From positions 1-33,031 of the forward strand of contig CAZZHA010000004.1 of NCBI GenBank assembly GCA_964653685.1: a stretch of 33,031 bases of DNA. Reading direction: 5' to 3'. Position 1 is the stretch's first letter, and every line of letters starts with the position of its first letter. Both the position numbers and the translations under genes were made by a program. The notes below the pieces were generated by a model. It ran no database searches, was not told the DNA's origin, and saw only the letters and a program-made list of their open reading frames with translations. Below are positions 6,062 through 14,954 of the stretch, piece by piece. Source of the stretch: DATKWU01 sp964653685 (GTDB lineage Bacteria; Patescibacteriota; Microgenomatia; PFEM01; JAHIFH01).

Positions 6062-8071
6062 ATGCTAGTACCCCTTGCTTGGCTTAAAGACTATGTCGAG
6101 ATTAAAATGCCCCTCTCACGGTTAGTCGAAAGATTGACGGAAATCGGTTTGGCGGTCGAAGGAACAAATAAACAAGGTAAGGAAGTGATCCTTGATCTTG
6201 AGGTGACGCCTAATCGACCTGATTGGCTTTCCCTTTTAGGGATTGCCCGAGAAATCGCGGCCATTAGTCAAGTCAAAGTGAAGCTCCCTCCAATCAAAGA
6301 ATTAATCCCTCCTAAAAAGAGCCTAATGATTAAACAAATCATTACTTATCCCCAAGACACCCCCAGATATTCGGCGGTTATCATTGATCAAGTCAAAATA
6401 AAACCATCACCTCTCTGGATGCAGGCAAGATTAAAGATGATTGGTTTGCGCCCAATCAATAATCTTGTTGATATCACCAACTACGTGATGTTTGAACTAG
6501 GCAATCCGCTTCATGCTTTTGATTACGATACTCTTCAACCTAAAAGAATCAAGATCACCCGGGCTAAAGGTGGCGAAGCTTTTACCAGCGTTGACGGTCT
6601 TGATTATAAACTGCCTAAAGGAGCAATCATCATTAAAGACGATCCTAATCGAGTGATTGACCTTTGCGGAATCAAGGGTGGAGAAAATACGGGGATTACG
6701 TCAAAAACAAAGACTGTTTATCTCCATTCGCCTGTCCATCCTGGCATTCCTATCCGTTTAGCTGGCCAGGCTCTTTCCCTCCAATCTGATGCTTCTTATA
6801 TCTATGAAAGAGGCGTCAATCCAGGTGGTACTGTTGAGGCTATTAAAAGAGCGGCTAATCTCATTCTTAAATATGGGGAAGGCAAAATTGCCTCAAAGCT
6901 TTTTGACCTAAAGAAAGAAGAATTCGAACCCTGGCCATTGAAAATAAGTATTTCCAGAACTAATAAAGTCCTAGGCGAATCTATTCCTGAAAAAGAAATA
7001 ATGGCTATTCTTGAAAATCTAAACTTATCGCCCGAAAAAATTAATCAGGATTTGATTAAAACCACTGTCCCTACTTACCGAAGCGATCTCCAGATTGAAG
7101 AAGACTTAATTGAAGAAATTGCTCGAATTTACGGCTACAATCGATTTAAATTAACCACCCCTCGGGGATCGGTTCCTACCAAAGAGGTGGCCTATTCACG
7201 AGATTATCAACTAGAAAAAAGAGTTAAAAATCTTCTTAAAGGTGCCGGTCTTACGGAAGTCAATACTTACAGTCTTCTTAGTCGAGAAGAGCTGAAAAAA
7301 ATAGAAGCTGACACCCAAGAAGCGATTAAATTAGCTAATCCGGTTAGTTTAGAATATGAATACCTTAGACCCACTCTCTTAGTAGGAATTTTAAAAGCAA
7401 TTAATCTTAATCAACCTCATTTTGAAGAAATTAAAATTTTTGAACTCGCCCGAGTTTATTTAGGCCAAATCCCCAAAACTGAAGAACCTTTAAATCTCAG
7501 TGGAGTTTTGACTGGAAATAAATTTTATCAAGCCAAGGGTGTAGTTGAGACTATTCTCGAATCAGTTGGAATTAATGCTTATCAATTTGAACCCTATCAA
7601 TTACAGAAAACCTTTTACGGTAAAGTCTTTCATCCTTCAAGAACAGCCGAAATAATGGTCAAAGGCAGTTCTCTAGGAGCGATAGGCGAAATCAACCCTC
7701 ATATCCTGGCAAGATTCGGAATCAAGAAAAGAGTGGTCGTTTTTGATTTAGATTTCGAGGAATTAATCAAACACGCCTTCAAAACCAAGAAATATGTATC
7801 TCTTTCAAAATATCCCGCTATTGTTGAAGATTTGGCTTTTATTGTTCCCTCAAGAACTTTAGTAGGGGAGATTATCGATTCAATCAAAAAAACCAGTCAA
7901 TTAATTATTAAAGTCGAATTGCTTGATACTTACAAAAAAATAAGAACCTTTAGAATCACTTACCAAAGCAGCCAAAAAACCTTAACCGATAAAGAAGTGG
8001 GAAAAATTAGAAAGAAAATTATTCAGAAAGTTTCCCAAAAATTTAAAGGAAAACTTAAAGCTCACCAGTAA
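6062..8071 (+). CDS. pheT: Phenylalanyl-tRNA synthetase beta subunit, shortened
   Basis: Structural, editing and tRNA-binding partner of PheS. The 669 residues are short for the family (about 790-800). The N-terminal LVPLAWLKDYV is followed after about 30 residues by LDLEVTPNRPDWLSLLGIAR, so the EMAP-II-like tRNA-binding domain that normally separates these segments is missing. The B3/B4 editing region (NNLVDITNYVMFELGNPLHAFD), the B5 domain (about 295-365) and the C-terminal anticodon-recognising FDX-ACB domain (about 575-669) are present. It starts one base after pheS. Its last 17 bases overlap the convergent gene at 8055-8813. Confidence 0.96.
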   Translation: MLVPLAWLKDYVEIKMPLSRLVERLTEIGLAVEGTNKQGKEVILDLEVTPNRPDWLSLLGIAREIAAISQVKVKLPPIKELIPPKKSLMIKQIITYPQDTPRYSAVIIDQVKIKPSPLWMQARLKMIGLRPINNLVDITNYVMFELGNPLHAFDYDTLQPKRIKITRAKGGEAFTSVDGLDYKLPKGAIIIKDDPNRVIDLCGIKGGENTGITSKTKTVYLHSPVHPGIPIRLAGQALSLQSDASYIYERGVNPGGTVEAIKRAANLILKYGEGKIASKLFDLKKEEFEPWPLKISISRTNKVLGESIPEKEIMAILENLNLSPEKINQDLIKTTVPTYRSDLQIEEDLIEEIARIYGYNRFKLTTPRGSVPTKEVAYSRDYQLEKRVKNLLKGAGLTEVNTYSLLSREELKKIEADTQEAIKLANPVSLEYEYLRPTLLVGILKAINLNQPHFEEIKIFELARVYLGQIPKTEEPLNLSGVLTGNKFYQAKGVVETILESVGINAYQFEPYQLQKTFYGKVFHPSRTAEIMVKGSSLGAIGEINPHILARFGIKKRVVVFDLDFEELIKHAFKTKKYVSLSKYPAIVEDLAFIVPSRTLVGEIIDSIKKTSQLIIKVELLDTYKKIRTFRITYQSSQKTLTDKEVGKIRKKIIQKVSQKFKGKLKAHQ

Positions 8072-8813
8072 AATAATCTCTGATTCTTTCGATTATTGGT
8101 TTTATCTTTGCATATTCTCCATCAGGTAGACTTGAAAGCATATTTAAAATCATTTCAAAATTTGTGTCGGCGCTTTCTCGATTACCAGAAAAGTCTCTTC
8201 GCGAGTCGCGCATAGCCTGTCTTCGTTGAAAATAAGTATGAAGATACTCATAATCAGTCATTTCTTCATCTTCCTGAAGTAGATCCCAAACCTCTGGCGC
8301 TTGCTGACGGACAAATTGCCACCATTCTTGATCCTCTGGCGACAAAGGTTCACCTTCAATCACCACCACATTAGTGACTCTAAACTCTAAAGGATCTAAA
8401 GGATTGCTTTGAGGTGCTTTTTCTATTAATAAACTCTCTATCTCGTCAATCAACCTTTCTTTATGATCGATCCGACTAACATTTGCTTCCCTTTCTTGTT
8501 TTAATCCTATTTTAATTCCTCTTCGCCTTTGTCTAGGAACTATTCTTCCGTGTTTTGCCTTGGGAAGAGGTTCAAAAAGTTGAGCTGTAATCGTACTATT
8601 CCTTCCCCGAAGACTACCTATTTCCTCCCTTATTTTATTAACTAAATCTGAATCTTGCCAATCAGCGACAGTAGTATTTTCCCTCACCGTTCCTTGACCA
8701 TCTTCGAAAACAAAAACCACAAAAGGTAATCGAGAAATCGGTGGTTTTTCGGTAACTGTTTCTTCAGGAGAACTTATTTCTCTCTGTTCTGTTTCTAAGG
8801 CTGTGGTTGCCAT
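8055..8813 (-). CDS. Hypothetical protein, unrecognised
   Basis: A 252-residue, highly charged protein with no signal peptide or membrane segment. After a low-complexity N-terminus (about 1-25) comes a compact stretch, RLPFVVFVFEDGQGTVREN, that could open a beta-rich fold. A basic patch (PRQRRRGIKIGLKQ, about 93-106) and an acidic helical C-terminal half rich in Trp, Glu and Asp (EDQEWWQFVRQQAPEVWDLL) follow. No family or active site is recognised. It has its own promoter (-10 at 8869-8864) and ends convergently, overlapping pheT by 17 bases. Codon usage and composition resemble the neighbours, so I treat it as a real gene. Confidence 0.7.
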   Translation of the reverse strand: MATTALETEQREISSPEETVTEKPPISRLPFVVFVFEDGQGTVRENTTVADWQDSDLVNKIREEIGSLRGRNSTITAQLFEPLPKAKHGRIVPRQRRRGIKIGLKQEREANVSRIDHKERLIDEIESLLIEKAPQSNPLDPLEFRVTNVVVIEGEPLSPEDQEWWQFVRQQAPEVWDLLQEDEEMTDYEYLHTYFQRRQAMRDSRRDFSGNRESADTNFEMILNMLSSLPDGEYAKIKPIIERIRDYFTGEL

Positions 8814-8863
8814 CTTTTTTTTATTAAAAATTTAATGGCAGATTTTACTAATTTAACTGGCTC

Positions 8864-8872
8864 ATTATAGCA
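8864..8872 (-). promoter_or_regulatory. Extended -10 promoter for the 8055-8813 gene
   Basis: On the minus strand this reads TGCTATAAT, a perfect -10 with TGn extension. The expected start is near 8857, leaving an AT-rich leader of about 44 bases with no Shine-Dalgarno site. It lies between this gene and the end of the penicillin-binding protein gene, so the two can be transcribed separately. Confidence 0.6.
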
Positions 8873-8886
8873 TATCTTACAAATCC

Positions 8887-11496
8887 TTAAGGACTTGGTG
8901 ATGAACTGGGAGAAGGACTAGGAGAAGGACTGGGGGTTGGCGAAGGTTGCCAATCCCAAGGAACTTTCACCCCAATTTTGGCTTCTCGATCAGCTGTTTT
9001 GTCTTTCTCATCCTTGGCCCAAACTTTAATCGTGTAAGTCCCCTTATCTAAAGTAAAAATCTTATCAAATTTACTACTATTCTCAATCGTCTCCTTAGTT
9101 TCACCATTAATCAGAATTTTAATTTCTTTAACTGTATTCTTAGAAATAATCTTTCCTTTAACTCTAACCTCATTACTGTCAATTTTCGATTCGTTGGCTG
9201 GCTCGTCAATGGTAACTTCTAGTTCTTCAACATCGCCACAATACTCGGTGGGCGGATGATAACGAGAATCTGATTGACCTGTTAGCCACTGGTTAATCCC
9301 TTCCTGCCAGCGATTGATCCCGTCACCGGAAAGTGGATCTTCTTCCTTAAAAACAAAATATTCTTTTTCTTCATAATCACCTCGGGCCACTTGAGCCGGG
9401 GTGGCTAATTTATCCTGGCCACGGCAAAGTTTTAACTTAGCGTGAATTGGATCTTCACCGGTTGGTTCGGTTCCTTGAATAAAATATTCTGTTCTTGAAG
9501 GAAAACCATCATGAGCCCGATAGCCAGAAACAAGATCAACTTCAGCCGTGATCACTCCCGTAGGCGTGGCAAAACCAATATTGGGTTTATCTTTAAGCGC
9601 TGCCATAATCACCCGTCGCCAAATAGGAGCCGCCCCAGAAACGCCTGAAGCCACTTGAGTCATCTCTGTGTTATCATTATTACCCACCCAGACTCCAGCC
9701 ACTACCTGAGGCGTCCAACCAATCGTCCAATTATCTCGCTTGTCATTAGTGGTCCCGGTTTTAACCGCTACTTGTCTTCCCGGGACGACCAACGCGCTGT
9801 TTTCACCAAAAGTAAGTAAACGGGCACTATTATCTGAAAGAATATGGGAAATAATAAAGGCTTCGGCCTCATTCAAAACTCGCTTGCCAGCTGCAGGTTT
9901 GGTTTCTTCTAACACCCGACCATCATTATCCTCAACCTTAAGAATCGAAATTGGATCAACCCGATAACCGCTGTTGGCAAAAGCCGAATAAGCTTGAGCT
10001 AACTCAAGTAAACGAACTTCACCGCCACCCAAAGTCACTGATAAGCCCAAACGTCGCAAATTCTCCTTAGTCGGTTCCAAAGTCGATAAGCCCATTTCGT
10101 AACCAGTAGTCAGCATATTACTTAAACCAACCTTCGCTAACATCTTGACGGCCGCTACGTTAATCGAATTACCTAAAGCAAACCTAACTTGAAGCGATCC
10201 ATGAAATTGACCATCATAATTAACTGGTTTGTAATCAGGCAAGCCTTGACCTCCAGGAAAAGTGGTTGGTGTATCCATTAGAAAAGTCGAAGCCGTGTAG
10301 CCTTTTTTAAGAGCGGTCACATAAGTCACTGGCTTAATCGCTGAACCTGGCTGACGTAAAGAAAGGGTAACGTTAACCTTACCATCATAATCCGGATCAT
10401 TGTAATTCTTTGAACCAACCATTGCCAGAATTTCACCGGTTTGAGCATCCAAAACAATGGCGGCGCCGTTAGTAATATGAATCGACTCAACCTTGCTAAT
10501 CTCTTCGGTCACCGCTTTTTGGGCTTCCTCTTGAATCTGGTAATCAAGAGTGGTCGTGACCTTTAAACCGCCTTGTTCTACTACTCGCTGTCCATAACGG
10601 TCTTCGAGTTGTTTTTTAACATACATAACAAAGTGGGGGGCTTTGAAGTTTAAACCTTCAGCCGTAAATTCTACTTCCTTGATTTGCTTGACCGCCGCTT
10701 TTTCCTGATCAGCAGTAATATAACCATCCTCCCGCATTCTTCGCAAAACCGTTTCCGTTCGGCCAAGATAAGCTTTAGGATCATCACCAAAAGGGGAGTA
10801 GGCTGAAGGCCGCTGAGGCAAACCCGCTAAAATGGCTGATTCCACTAAATTTAATTCGGAAACAGATTTGTCGAAATAAGTTTCGGCGGCCGCTTCCACC
10901 CCCCAGGCGGTACCGCCATAAGGAGCCTCATTAAGATACATTTGAAGGATTTCGTCTTTAGAGTAACGACTTTCGATTTGGACCGCTAGAATAAACTCTT
11001 TAATCTTTCTGGGAATGGTTCTCTGGGGCGTTAAGAGAACATTTTTAACTAATTGCTGGGTAAGAGTCGAGCCTCCTTGTAAGCGACGATGAACCACAAT
11101 ATTGAAAACGGCTCGGAAAATCCCAGTGGGGTCAAAACCACTATGCCGGTAAAAGTTTTTGTCTTCAATGGCAACTGTCGCATTCTTGAGATGTTCGGGA
11201 ATATTATCAAGGGAAACTGGTGTTCGCCGCTGGTCAGCAAAAACATCATAAAGTAACTCGCCGTTGCGATCATAAATTTTAGTGGCAAAGCCTTCCCGCC
11301 GAACAATCTTATCTGGTTGCGGCAAGTCCTTGGCATAAAAGGCAAACAAACCTCCGGCGAAGAGAACCAGGGCAATAAAAAGGATAAAACCAATAAAAGC
11401 CCCTTTGGAAGCTAAAAGACTGGTATTCGGCTTGTCTAGATGCCGATAGGCTCTTGCCTGTCTAATTCTTTTTCGCCAGGTTCTTTGCCAACTCAT
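8887..11496 (-). CDS. Class A penicillin-binding protein (PBP1A-like)
   Basis: Bifunctional peptidoglycan polymerase and cross-linker anchored in the membrane. Of 869 residues, a basic cytoplasmic tail (1-30) and one membrane segment (about 32-55) precede a family 51 glycosyltransferase domain (EDKNFYRHSG with E111; GGSTLTQQLVKN; RKIKEFILAVQIE). The transpeptidase domain has S385-A-I-K388, S444-I-N446 and K579-T-G581, all intact. A C-terminal Ig-like module (about 750-845) ends in a low-complexity Pro/Ser tail. The start ATG lies seven bases after a TGTTAAAAT promoter element and no ribosome-binding site is visible. The gene is divergent from tyrS. It implies a peptidoglycan wall; the tail and Ig module may attach to or span it. 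Confidence 0.95.
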   Translation of the reverse strand: MSWQRTWRKRIRQARAYRHLDKPNTSLLASKGAFIGFILFIALVLFAGGLFAFYAKDLPQPDKIVRREGFATKIYDRNGELLYDVFADQRRTPVSLDNIPEHLKNATVAIEDKNFYRHSGFDPTGIFRAVFNIVVHRRLQGGSTLTQQLVKNVLLTPQRTIPRKIKEFILAVQIESRYSKDEILQMYLNEAPYGGTAWGVEAAAETYFDKSVSELNLVESAILAGLPQRPSAYSPFGDDPKAYLGRTETVLRRMREDGYITADQEKAAVKQIKEVEFTAEGLNFKAPHFVMYVKKQLEDRYGQRVVEQGGLKVTTTLDYQIQEEAQKAVTEEISKVESIHITNGAAIVLDAQTGEILAMVGSKNYNDPDYDGKVNVTLSLRQPGSAIKPVTYVTALKKGYTASTFLMDTPTTFPGGQGLPDYKPVNYDGQFHGSLQVRFALGNSINVAAVKMLAKVGLSNMLTTGYEMGLSTLEPTKENLRRLGLSVTLGGGEVRLLELAQAYSAFANSGYRVDPISILKVEDNDGRVLEETKPAAGKRVLNEAEAFIISHILSDNSARLLTFGENSALVVPGRQVAVKTGTTNDKRDNWTIGWTPQVVAGVWVGNNDNTEMTQVASGVSGAAPIWRRVIMAALKDKPNIGFATPTGVITAEVDLVSGYRAHDGFPSRTEYFIQGTEPTGEDPIHAKLKLCRGQDKLATPAQVARGDYEEKEYFVFKEEDPLSGDGINRWQEGINQWLTGQSDSRYHPPTEYCGDVEELEVTIDEPANESKIDSNEVRVKGKIISKNTVKEIKILINGETKETIENSSKFDKIFTLDKGTYTIKVWAKDEKDKTADREAKIGVKVPWDWQPSPTPSPSPSPSPSSSPSP

Positions 11497-11503
11497 AGAG
11501 TTG

Positions 11504-11512
11504 ATTTTAACA
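11504..11512 (-). promoter_or_regulatory. Extended -10 promoter for the PBP gene
   Basis: TGTTAAAAT on the minus strand, with a weak TTAGCA -35 eighteen bases further upstream (11533-11528). The -10 ends seven bases before the ATG at 11496, so the mRNA would start at or within a base of the start codon. It shares the short intergenic space with the tyrS promoter. Confidence 0.58.
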
Positions 11513-11527
11513 AAAAATCAAAATTTG

Positions 11528-11536
11528 TGCTAATAT
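11528..11536 (+). promoter_or_regulatory. Possible extended -10 promoter for tyrS
   Basis: TGCTAATAT has the TGn extension but only four of six -10 bases. It lies about 20 bases before the ATG at 11558 in the divergent PBP-tyrS space. No Tyr-codon leader or terminator hairpin is present, so nothing like the pheST attenuator controls tyrS. Confidence 0.4.
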
Positions 11537-11557
11537 TAGATCTACGGATAAAAATCT

Positions 11558-12775
11558 ATGGATAAAATTAATGAGGTTTTAAACAGAGGAGTCGAGAAAA
11601 TCTATCCCTCAAAAAAAGCCTTGGAAAAGGTTCTTCGTTCTGGTAAGAAGATTAAACTTTATCAAGGCTTTGATCCATCAATGGCTAATCTTCATTTGGG
11701 GAGTATGGTCGGCCTGCTTAAATTAAAACAATTTCAAGATTTAGGCCATAAGGTTATCTTTCTCGTCGGCGATTTTACGGGCATGATTGGTGATCCCACT
11801 GATAAATCAGCCACCAGAAAACTCCTAACCAGAGAACAAGTTCTGGAAAACTCAAAGATTTGGCAAGAACAAGCCGGAAGAATTCTGAATTTTGGTGGTA
11901 AAAATCCAGCCAAGCTGATGTTCAACAGTCAATGGGGTGACAAGGTGACCTTCAAAGATTTAATTGAAATCACTTCCCATTTTACCGTCCAGCAAATACT
12001 GGAAAGGGATTTCTTTCAAAGAAGACTTAAAGTTCAGAAACCAATCCATCTTCATGAATTTCTCTATCCTGTGGCCCAAGCCATTGATTGCGTCGCGATG
12101 GATGTTGATCTGGAAATTGGCGGCAGTGATCAAACCTTCAACATGCTGGCTGGTAGAAATTTAATGAAAGCCCTTAAAAGTAAAGAAAAATTTGTCCTGA
12201 CCACCAAGCTTCTAGTTGATGCTCAAGGCGAAAAAGTCGGTAAAACAACTGGTAACGCTCTCTTTTTAAATGTTTCTGCCTCGGAAATGTATGGCGCCAT
12301 TATGTCTTTTCCTGACGAAACTATCATCCCAGGCTTTGAACTCTTGACTCAAGTACCGCTTCAATCAATTGAATCAATGGAAAAAAATCTAAAAGCAAGT
12401 AAAACACCGGCCATGGACTTGAAGAAAAAACTGGCCTTTGAAATTGTCAAAATGCTTCACTCTGAAAAACACGCAAAAAATGCGGAAAAAGAATTTAAGA
12501 CCCGATTCCAAAAAAGAGAAAAGCCTGCTCAAATAAAATTAACCCCCGGGGCAGTTAAAAAGGGTAAATACTCAATCTCAAAGATAATGCTAAGTTTAAT
12601 TCCGAATTATGCAGGTACGGCTACTATTTCCGCTACTAAAAGATTGATTAAACAAGGGGGACTGGAGTTTGAAGGAAAAAGAGTTACTGATCCACAGATG
12701 AAAGTAACAATCAAAGGCAGGGAGATTATCAAAGCGGGCAAAAGAAGATTATATAAAGTAAGAATAAAGAAATGA
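11558..12775 (+). CDS. tyrS: Tyrosyl-tRNA synthetase
   Basis: Charges tRNA-Tyr; class I synthetase. The 405 residues contain a Rossmann catalytic domain with the HIGH-type motif HLGS (about 47-50), GDFTGMIGDPT, the tyrosine/tRNA segment VAQAIDCVAMDVDLEIGGSDQ, and a KMSKS-type loop KVGKT (about 228-232). A C-terminal S4 RNA-binding domain covers about 340-405. Length and domain order are normal, unlike the shortened ThrRS and PheT nearby. The stop TGA overlaps the ATG of the next small gene (ATGA), implying coupled translation. Confidence 0.96.
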   Translation: MDKINEVLNRGVEKIYPSKKALEKVLRSGKKIKLYQGFDPSMANLHLGSMVGLLKLKQFQDLGHKVIFLVGDFTGMIGDPTDKSATRKLLTREQVLENSKIWQEQAGRILNFGGKNPAKLMFNSQWGDKVTFKDLIEITSHFTVQQILERDFFQRRLKVQKPIHLHEFLYPVAQAIDCVAMDVDLEIGGSDQTFNMLAGRNLMKALKSKEKFVLTTKLLVDAQGEKVGKTTGNALFLNVSASEMYGAIMSFPDETIIPGFELLTQVPLQSIESMEKNLKASKTPAMDLKKKLAFEIVKMLHSEKHAKNAEKEFKTRFQKREKPAQIKLTPGAVKKGKYSISKIMLSLIPNYAGTATISATKRLIKQGGLEFEGKRVTDPQMKVTIKGREIIKAGKRRLYKVRIKK

Positions 12776-12882
12776 GACTTTCTAAAAAACAACAAAGACT
12801 TTGGATTGTGATTGTAGCGATTGCGGCCATTGGTTTGCTTTTAACTTCAATGCTACCGATAGTTTACTCTCTCCTAAGATAA
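12772..12882 (+). CDS. 36-residue single-span membrane peptide
   Basis: The short ORF encodes a basic N-terminus (MRLSKKQQRLW) and one hydrophobic helix (about 11-28, WIVIVAIAAIGLLLTSMLP), ending YSLLR. Its ATG overlaps the tyrS stop by four bases in the ATGA form used elsewhere here between real genes, which is the main reason to accept it. The positive-inside rule suggests a cytoplasmic N-terminus. No function can be assigned. Confidence 0.6.
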   Translation: MRLSKKQQRLWIVIVAIAAIGLLLTSMLPIVYSLLR

Positions 12883-12892
12883 TTGCTTGAGT

Positions 12893-12898
12893 TATAAT
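12893..12898 (+). promoter_or_regulatory. -10 element for recG
   Basis: A perfect TATAAT ending seven bases before the recG ATG, again positioned for a leaderless transcript. No convincing -35 box is seen 16-18 bases upstream, so strength is uncertain. Confidence 0.5.
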
Positions 12899-12905
12899 AA
12901 TCATC

Positions 12906-14939
12906 ATGGATCTCACCAAACCCGTAGAAAATCTGCCTTTAATTGGCCCAGCTTATGCCAAACGATTAAATAAATTAAATATTAGAACTCTTGAAGATCT
13001 TCTTTATCACTTTCCTTTTCGCTATCTTGATTACTCTTTAATCTCACCCATCGGTCGAATCCAAGCTGGTGAAATGGTTAGCATTCAAGGGGAAGTTATC
13101 TCAATTAAAAATGAATACACTCGTCAGGGGAAAAAGATTCAAAAGGCCATGATTGCTGATGCCAGTGGTGAAATCCAAGCCGTTTGGTTTAATCAACCGT
13201 TTCTCATCAAAATCATTTTTCCAGGCCGAACAATTGGTTTATCAGGCAAGGTTGATTGGTTTGGCTCCAGTTTAGTTTTAGTTTCACCTGAATACGAAAT
13301 TCTCAAAGACGGTCTAAGAGAAAAAAAAGAAACAGTTCACACTGGCAGATTGGTCCCAATTTATCATGAAACTTATGGTCTCTCTTCCAAATGGCTTCGC
13401 TCTCGGATTGCTCCATTGATGAAAAAATTTGTTCCGGGATTAAGAGAATTCTTACCCTCTAAAATTAGCAAAAAATATAAGTTAATTAAATTCAACCAGG
13501 CTCTGCAAAAGATTCATTTTCCGACCAATCAAAAAGAGGCCCAAGAGGCAAGAAAGCGCTTTGCTTTTGAAGAATTTTTTCTTCTTCAATTAGCCGCCTT
13601 GCAAAGAAAAAAGACCTGGCAAAAATATCAACTGGCTTCCAGATTCCATCTTGATCAAGAAAAAATTCTTGAATTTACCAATAGTTTACCTTTTACCTTA
13701 ACCCAGGCTCAAAAAAAGGCCTTTAGGGAAATTTTTACTGATCTTGAGAAGGACAAACCTATGAATCGTCTTCTTGAGGGTGATGTCGGCAGTGGTAAAA
13801 CCGTGGTCGCAGCTGTGGCCATCTATCTTGCTTTTCTTAATAAAAACCAAGCCGCCCTGATGGCGCCAACTCAAATCCTTGCCAATCAACATTACCAAAC
13901 TCTCAGTCAAATCCTTTCTCCTTTAGGCGTCAAAGTCGCCTTGCTGACGGCTTCCCAAAAGAAAACAGTAGAAAACTTTGATTGTCTTATCGGTACTCAT
14001 GCCCTTATTTATAAAAGGGCTCAATTCAAACAATTGGGTTTAGTTGTCATTGACGAACAGCACCGATTTGGTGTCGAACAAAGAGGTAAATTGATTAAAA
14101 AAAACAAAGTACCTCACCTCCTAACCATGACCGCCACTCCCATTCCCCGAACCGTGGCTTTGACTCTTTACGGTGACCTCGATCTTTCTGTTTTAGACGA
14201 AATGCCTCCAGGCAGACAAAAAATTAAAACCTGGGTGGTTCCTCCCTATAAACGAGCCGCGGCCTACCAATGGCTCAGAGAGCAAATTAAGGATAAAGAG
14301 GATCAGGCCTTTATTGTCTGTCCTTTAATTGAAGAATCGGCTCATGAAACCATGCAATCAGTGAAAGCGGCTACCAGTGAAAAAGAAAAATTGGCCAAAG
14401 AAGTTTTTCCAGACCTAAGAATAGGCCTTCTCCATGGCCGACTTAAAAGTAAAGAAAAAGATAAAGTTTTTGAAAAATTTAGACAAGGAAAAATAGACAT
14501 TCTTGTCTCCACACCTGTAGTTGAAGTCGGAATTGACATTCCCACAGCCACAATTATGCTGGTTGAAGCCGCTGAGCGCTTTGGTCTAGCTCAACTTCAC
14601 CAATTAAGAGGTCGGGTGGGTCGGAGCGGTCAACAAGCTTACTGTCTCCTCTTTAGCACAACGCCTAGTGAAAAATCTCTTAAAAGGCTCAAAGCCTTAG
14701 AAAGAATTACAACAGGATCAGAGTTGGCCGAAATAGATTTAAAATTACGGGGACCAGGGGAAATCTATGGCACTCAACAACACGGTTTTTTTAATCTTCG
14801 CGTTGCCTCTTTTTCGGATCTAAAAATGATTAAAGTAACCCGCCAGGCAGCCGAAAAGATTATTAAGGAAATCAAGCGTTATCCCTTCTTGCAAGCCAGG
14901 CTCAAAAAAGATACAATTAGAGCCGTTGAACCAAATTAA
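12906..14939 (+). CDS. recG: ATP-dependent DNA helicase RecG
   Basis: Remodels stalled replication forks and branch-migrates Holliday junctions. The 677 residues begin with the wedge/OB domain (about 1-200, starting VENLPLIGPAYAKRLNKLNI). The superfamily 2 motor has Walker A EGDVGSGKT (about 290-298), TATPIPRT and the DEQH box (VIDEQHRFG, about 380-388). The helicase C-terminal domain has QLRGRVGRSGQQAYCLL, and the LRGPGEIYGTQQHG region follows. Length is close to the family norm and all motifs are intact. It heads a tight run with rpmF, nusB, the ACP-like gene and rnc. Confidence 0.97.
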   Translation: MDLTKPVENLPLIGPAYAKRLNKLNIRTLEDLLYHFPFRYLDYSLISPIGRIQAGEMVSIQGEVISIKNEYTRQGKKIQKAMIADASGEIQAVWFNQPFLIKIIFPGRTIGLSGKVDWFGSSLVLVSPEYEILKDGLREKKETVHTGRLVPIYHETYGLSSKWLRSRIAPLMKKFVPGLREFLPSKISKKYKLIKFNQALQKIHFPTNQKEAQEARKRFAFEEFFLLQLAALQRKKTWQKYQLASRFHLDQEKILEFTNSLPFTLTQAQKKAFREIFTDLEKDKPMNRLLEGDVGSGKTVVAAVAIYLAFLNKNQAALMAPTQILANQHYQTLSQILSPLGVKVALLTASQKKTVENFDCLIGTHALIYKRAQFKQLGLVVIDEQHRFGVEQRGKLIKKNKVPHLLTMTATPIPRTVALTLYGDLDLSVLDEMPPGRQKIKTWVVPPYKRAAAYQWLREQIKDKEDQAFIVCPLIEESAHETMQSVKAATSEKEKLAKEVFPDLRIGLLHGRLKSKEKDKVFEKFRQGKIDILVSTPVVEVGIDIPTATIMLVEAAERFGLAQLHQLRGRVGRSGQQAYCLLFSTTPSEKSLKRLKALERITTGSELAEIDLKLRGPGEIYGTQQHGFFNLRVASFSDLKMIKVTRQAAEKIIKEIKRYPFLQARLKKDTIRAVEPN

Positions 14940-14954
14940 AGAAAATAAATAAAC

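Noticed and set aside
8880..8960. Simple-sequence repeat as a regulatory or phase-variation tract
   Set aside because: It encodes the Pro/Ser tail of the penicillin-binding protein in frame; units are multiples of three and would not switch expression.
11497..11557. Attenuator or tRNA-sensing leader for tyrS
   Set aside because: The short divergent spacer has no Tyr-codon ORF, no terminator and only a small hairpin of A/T pairs that coincides with promoter elements.
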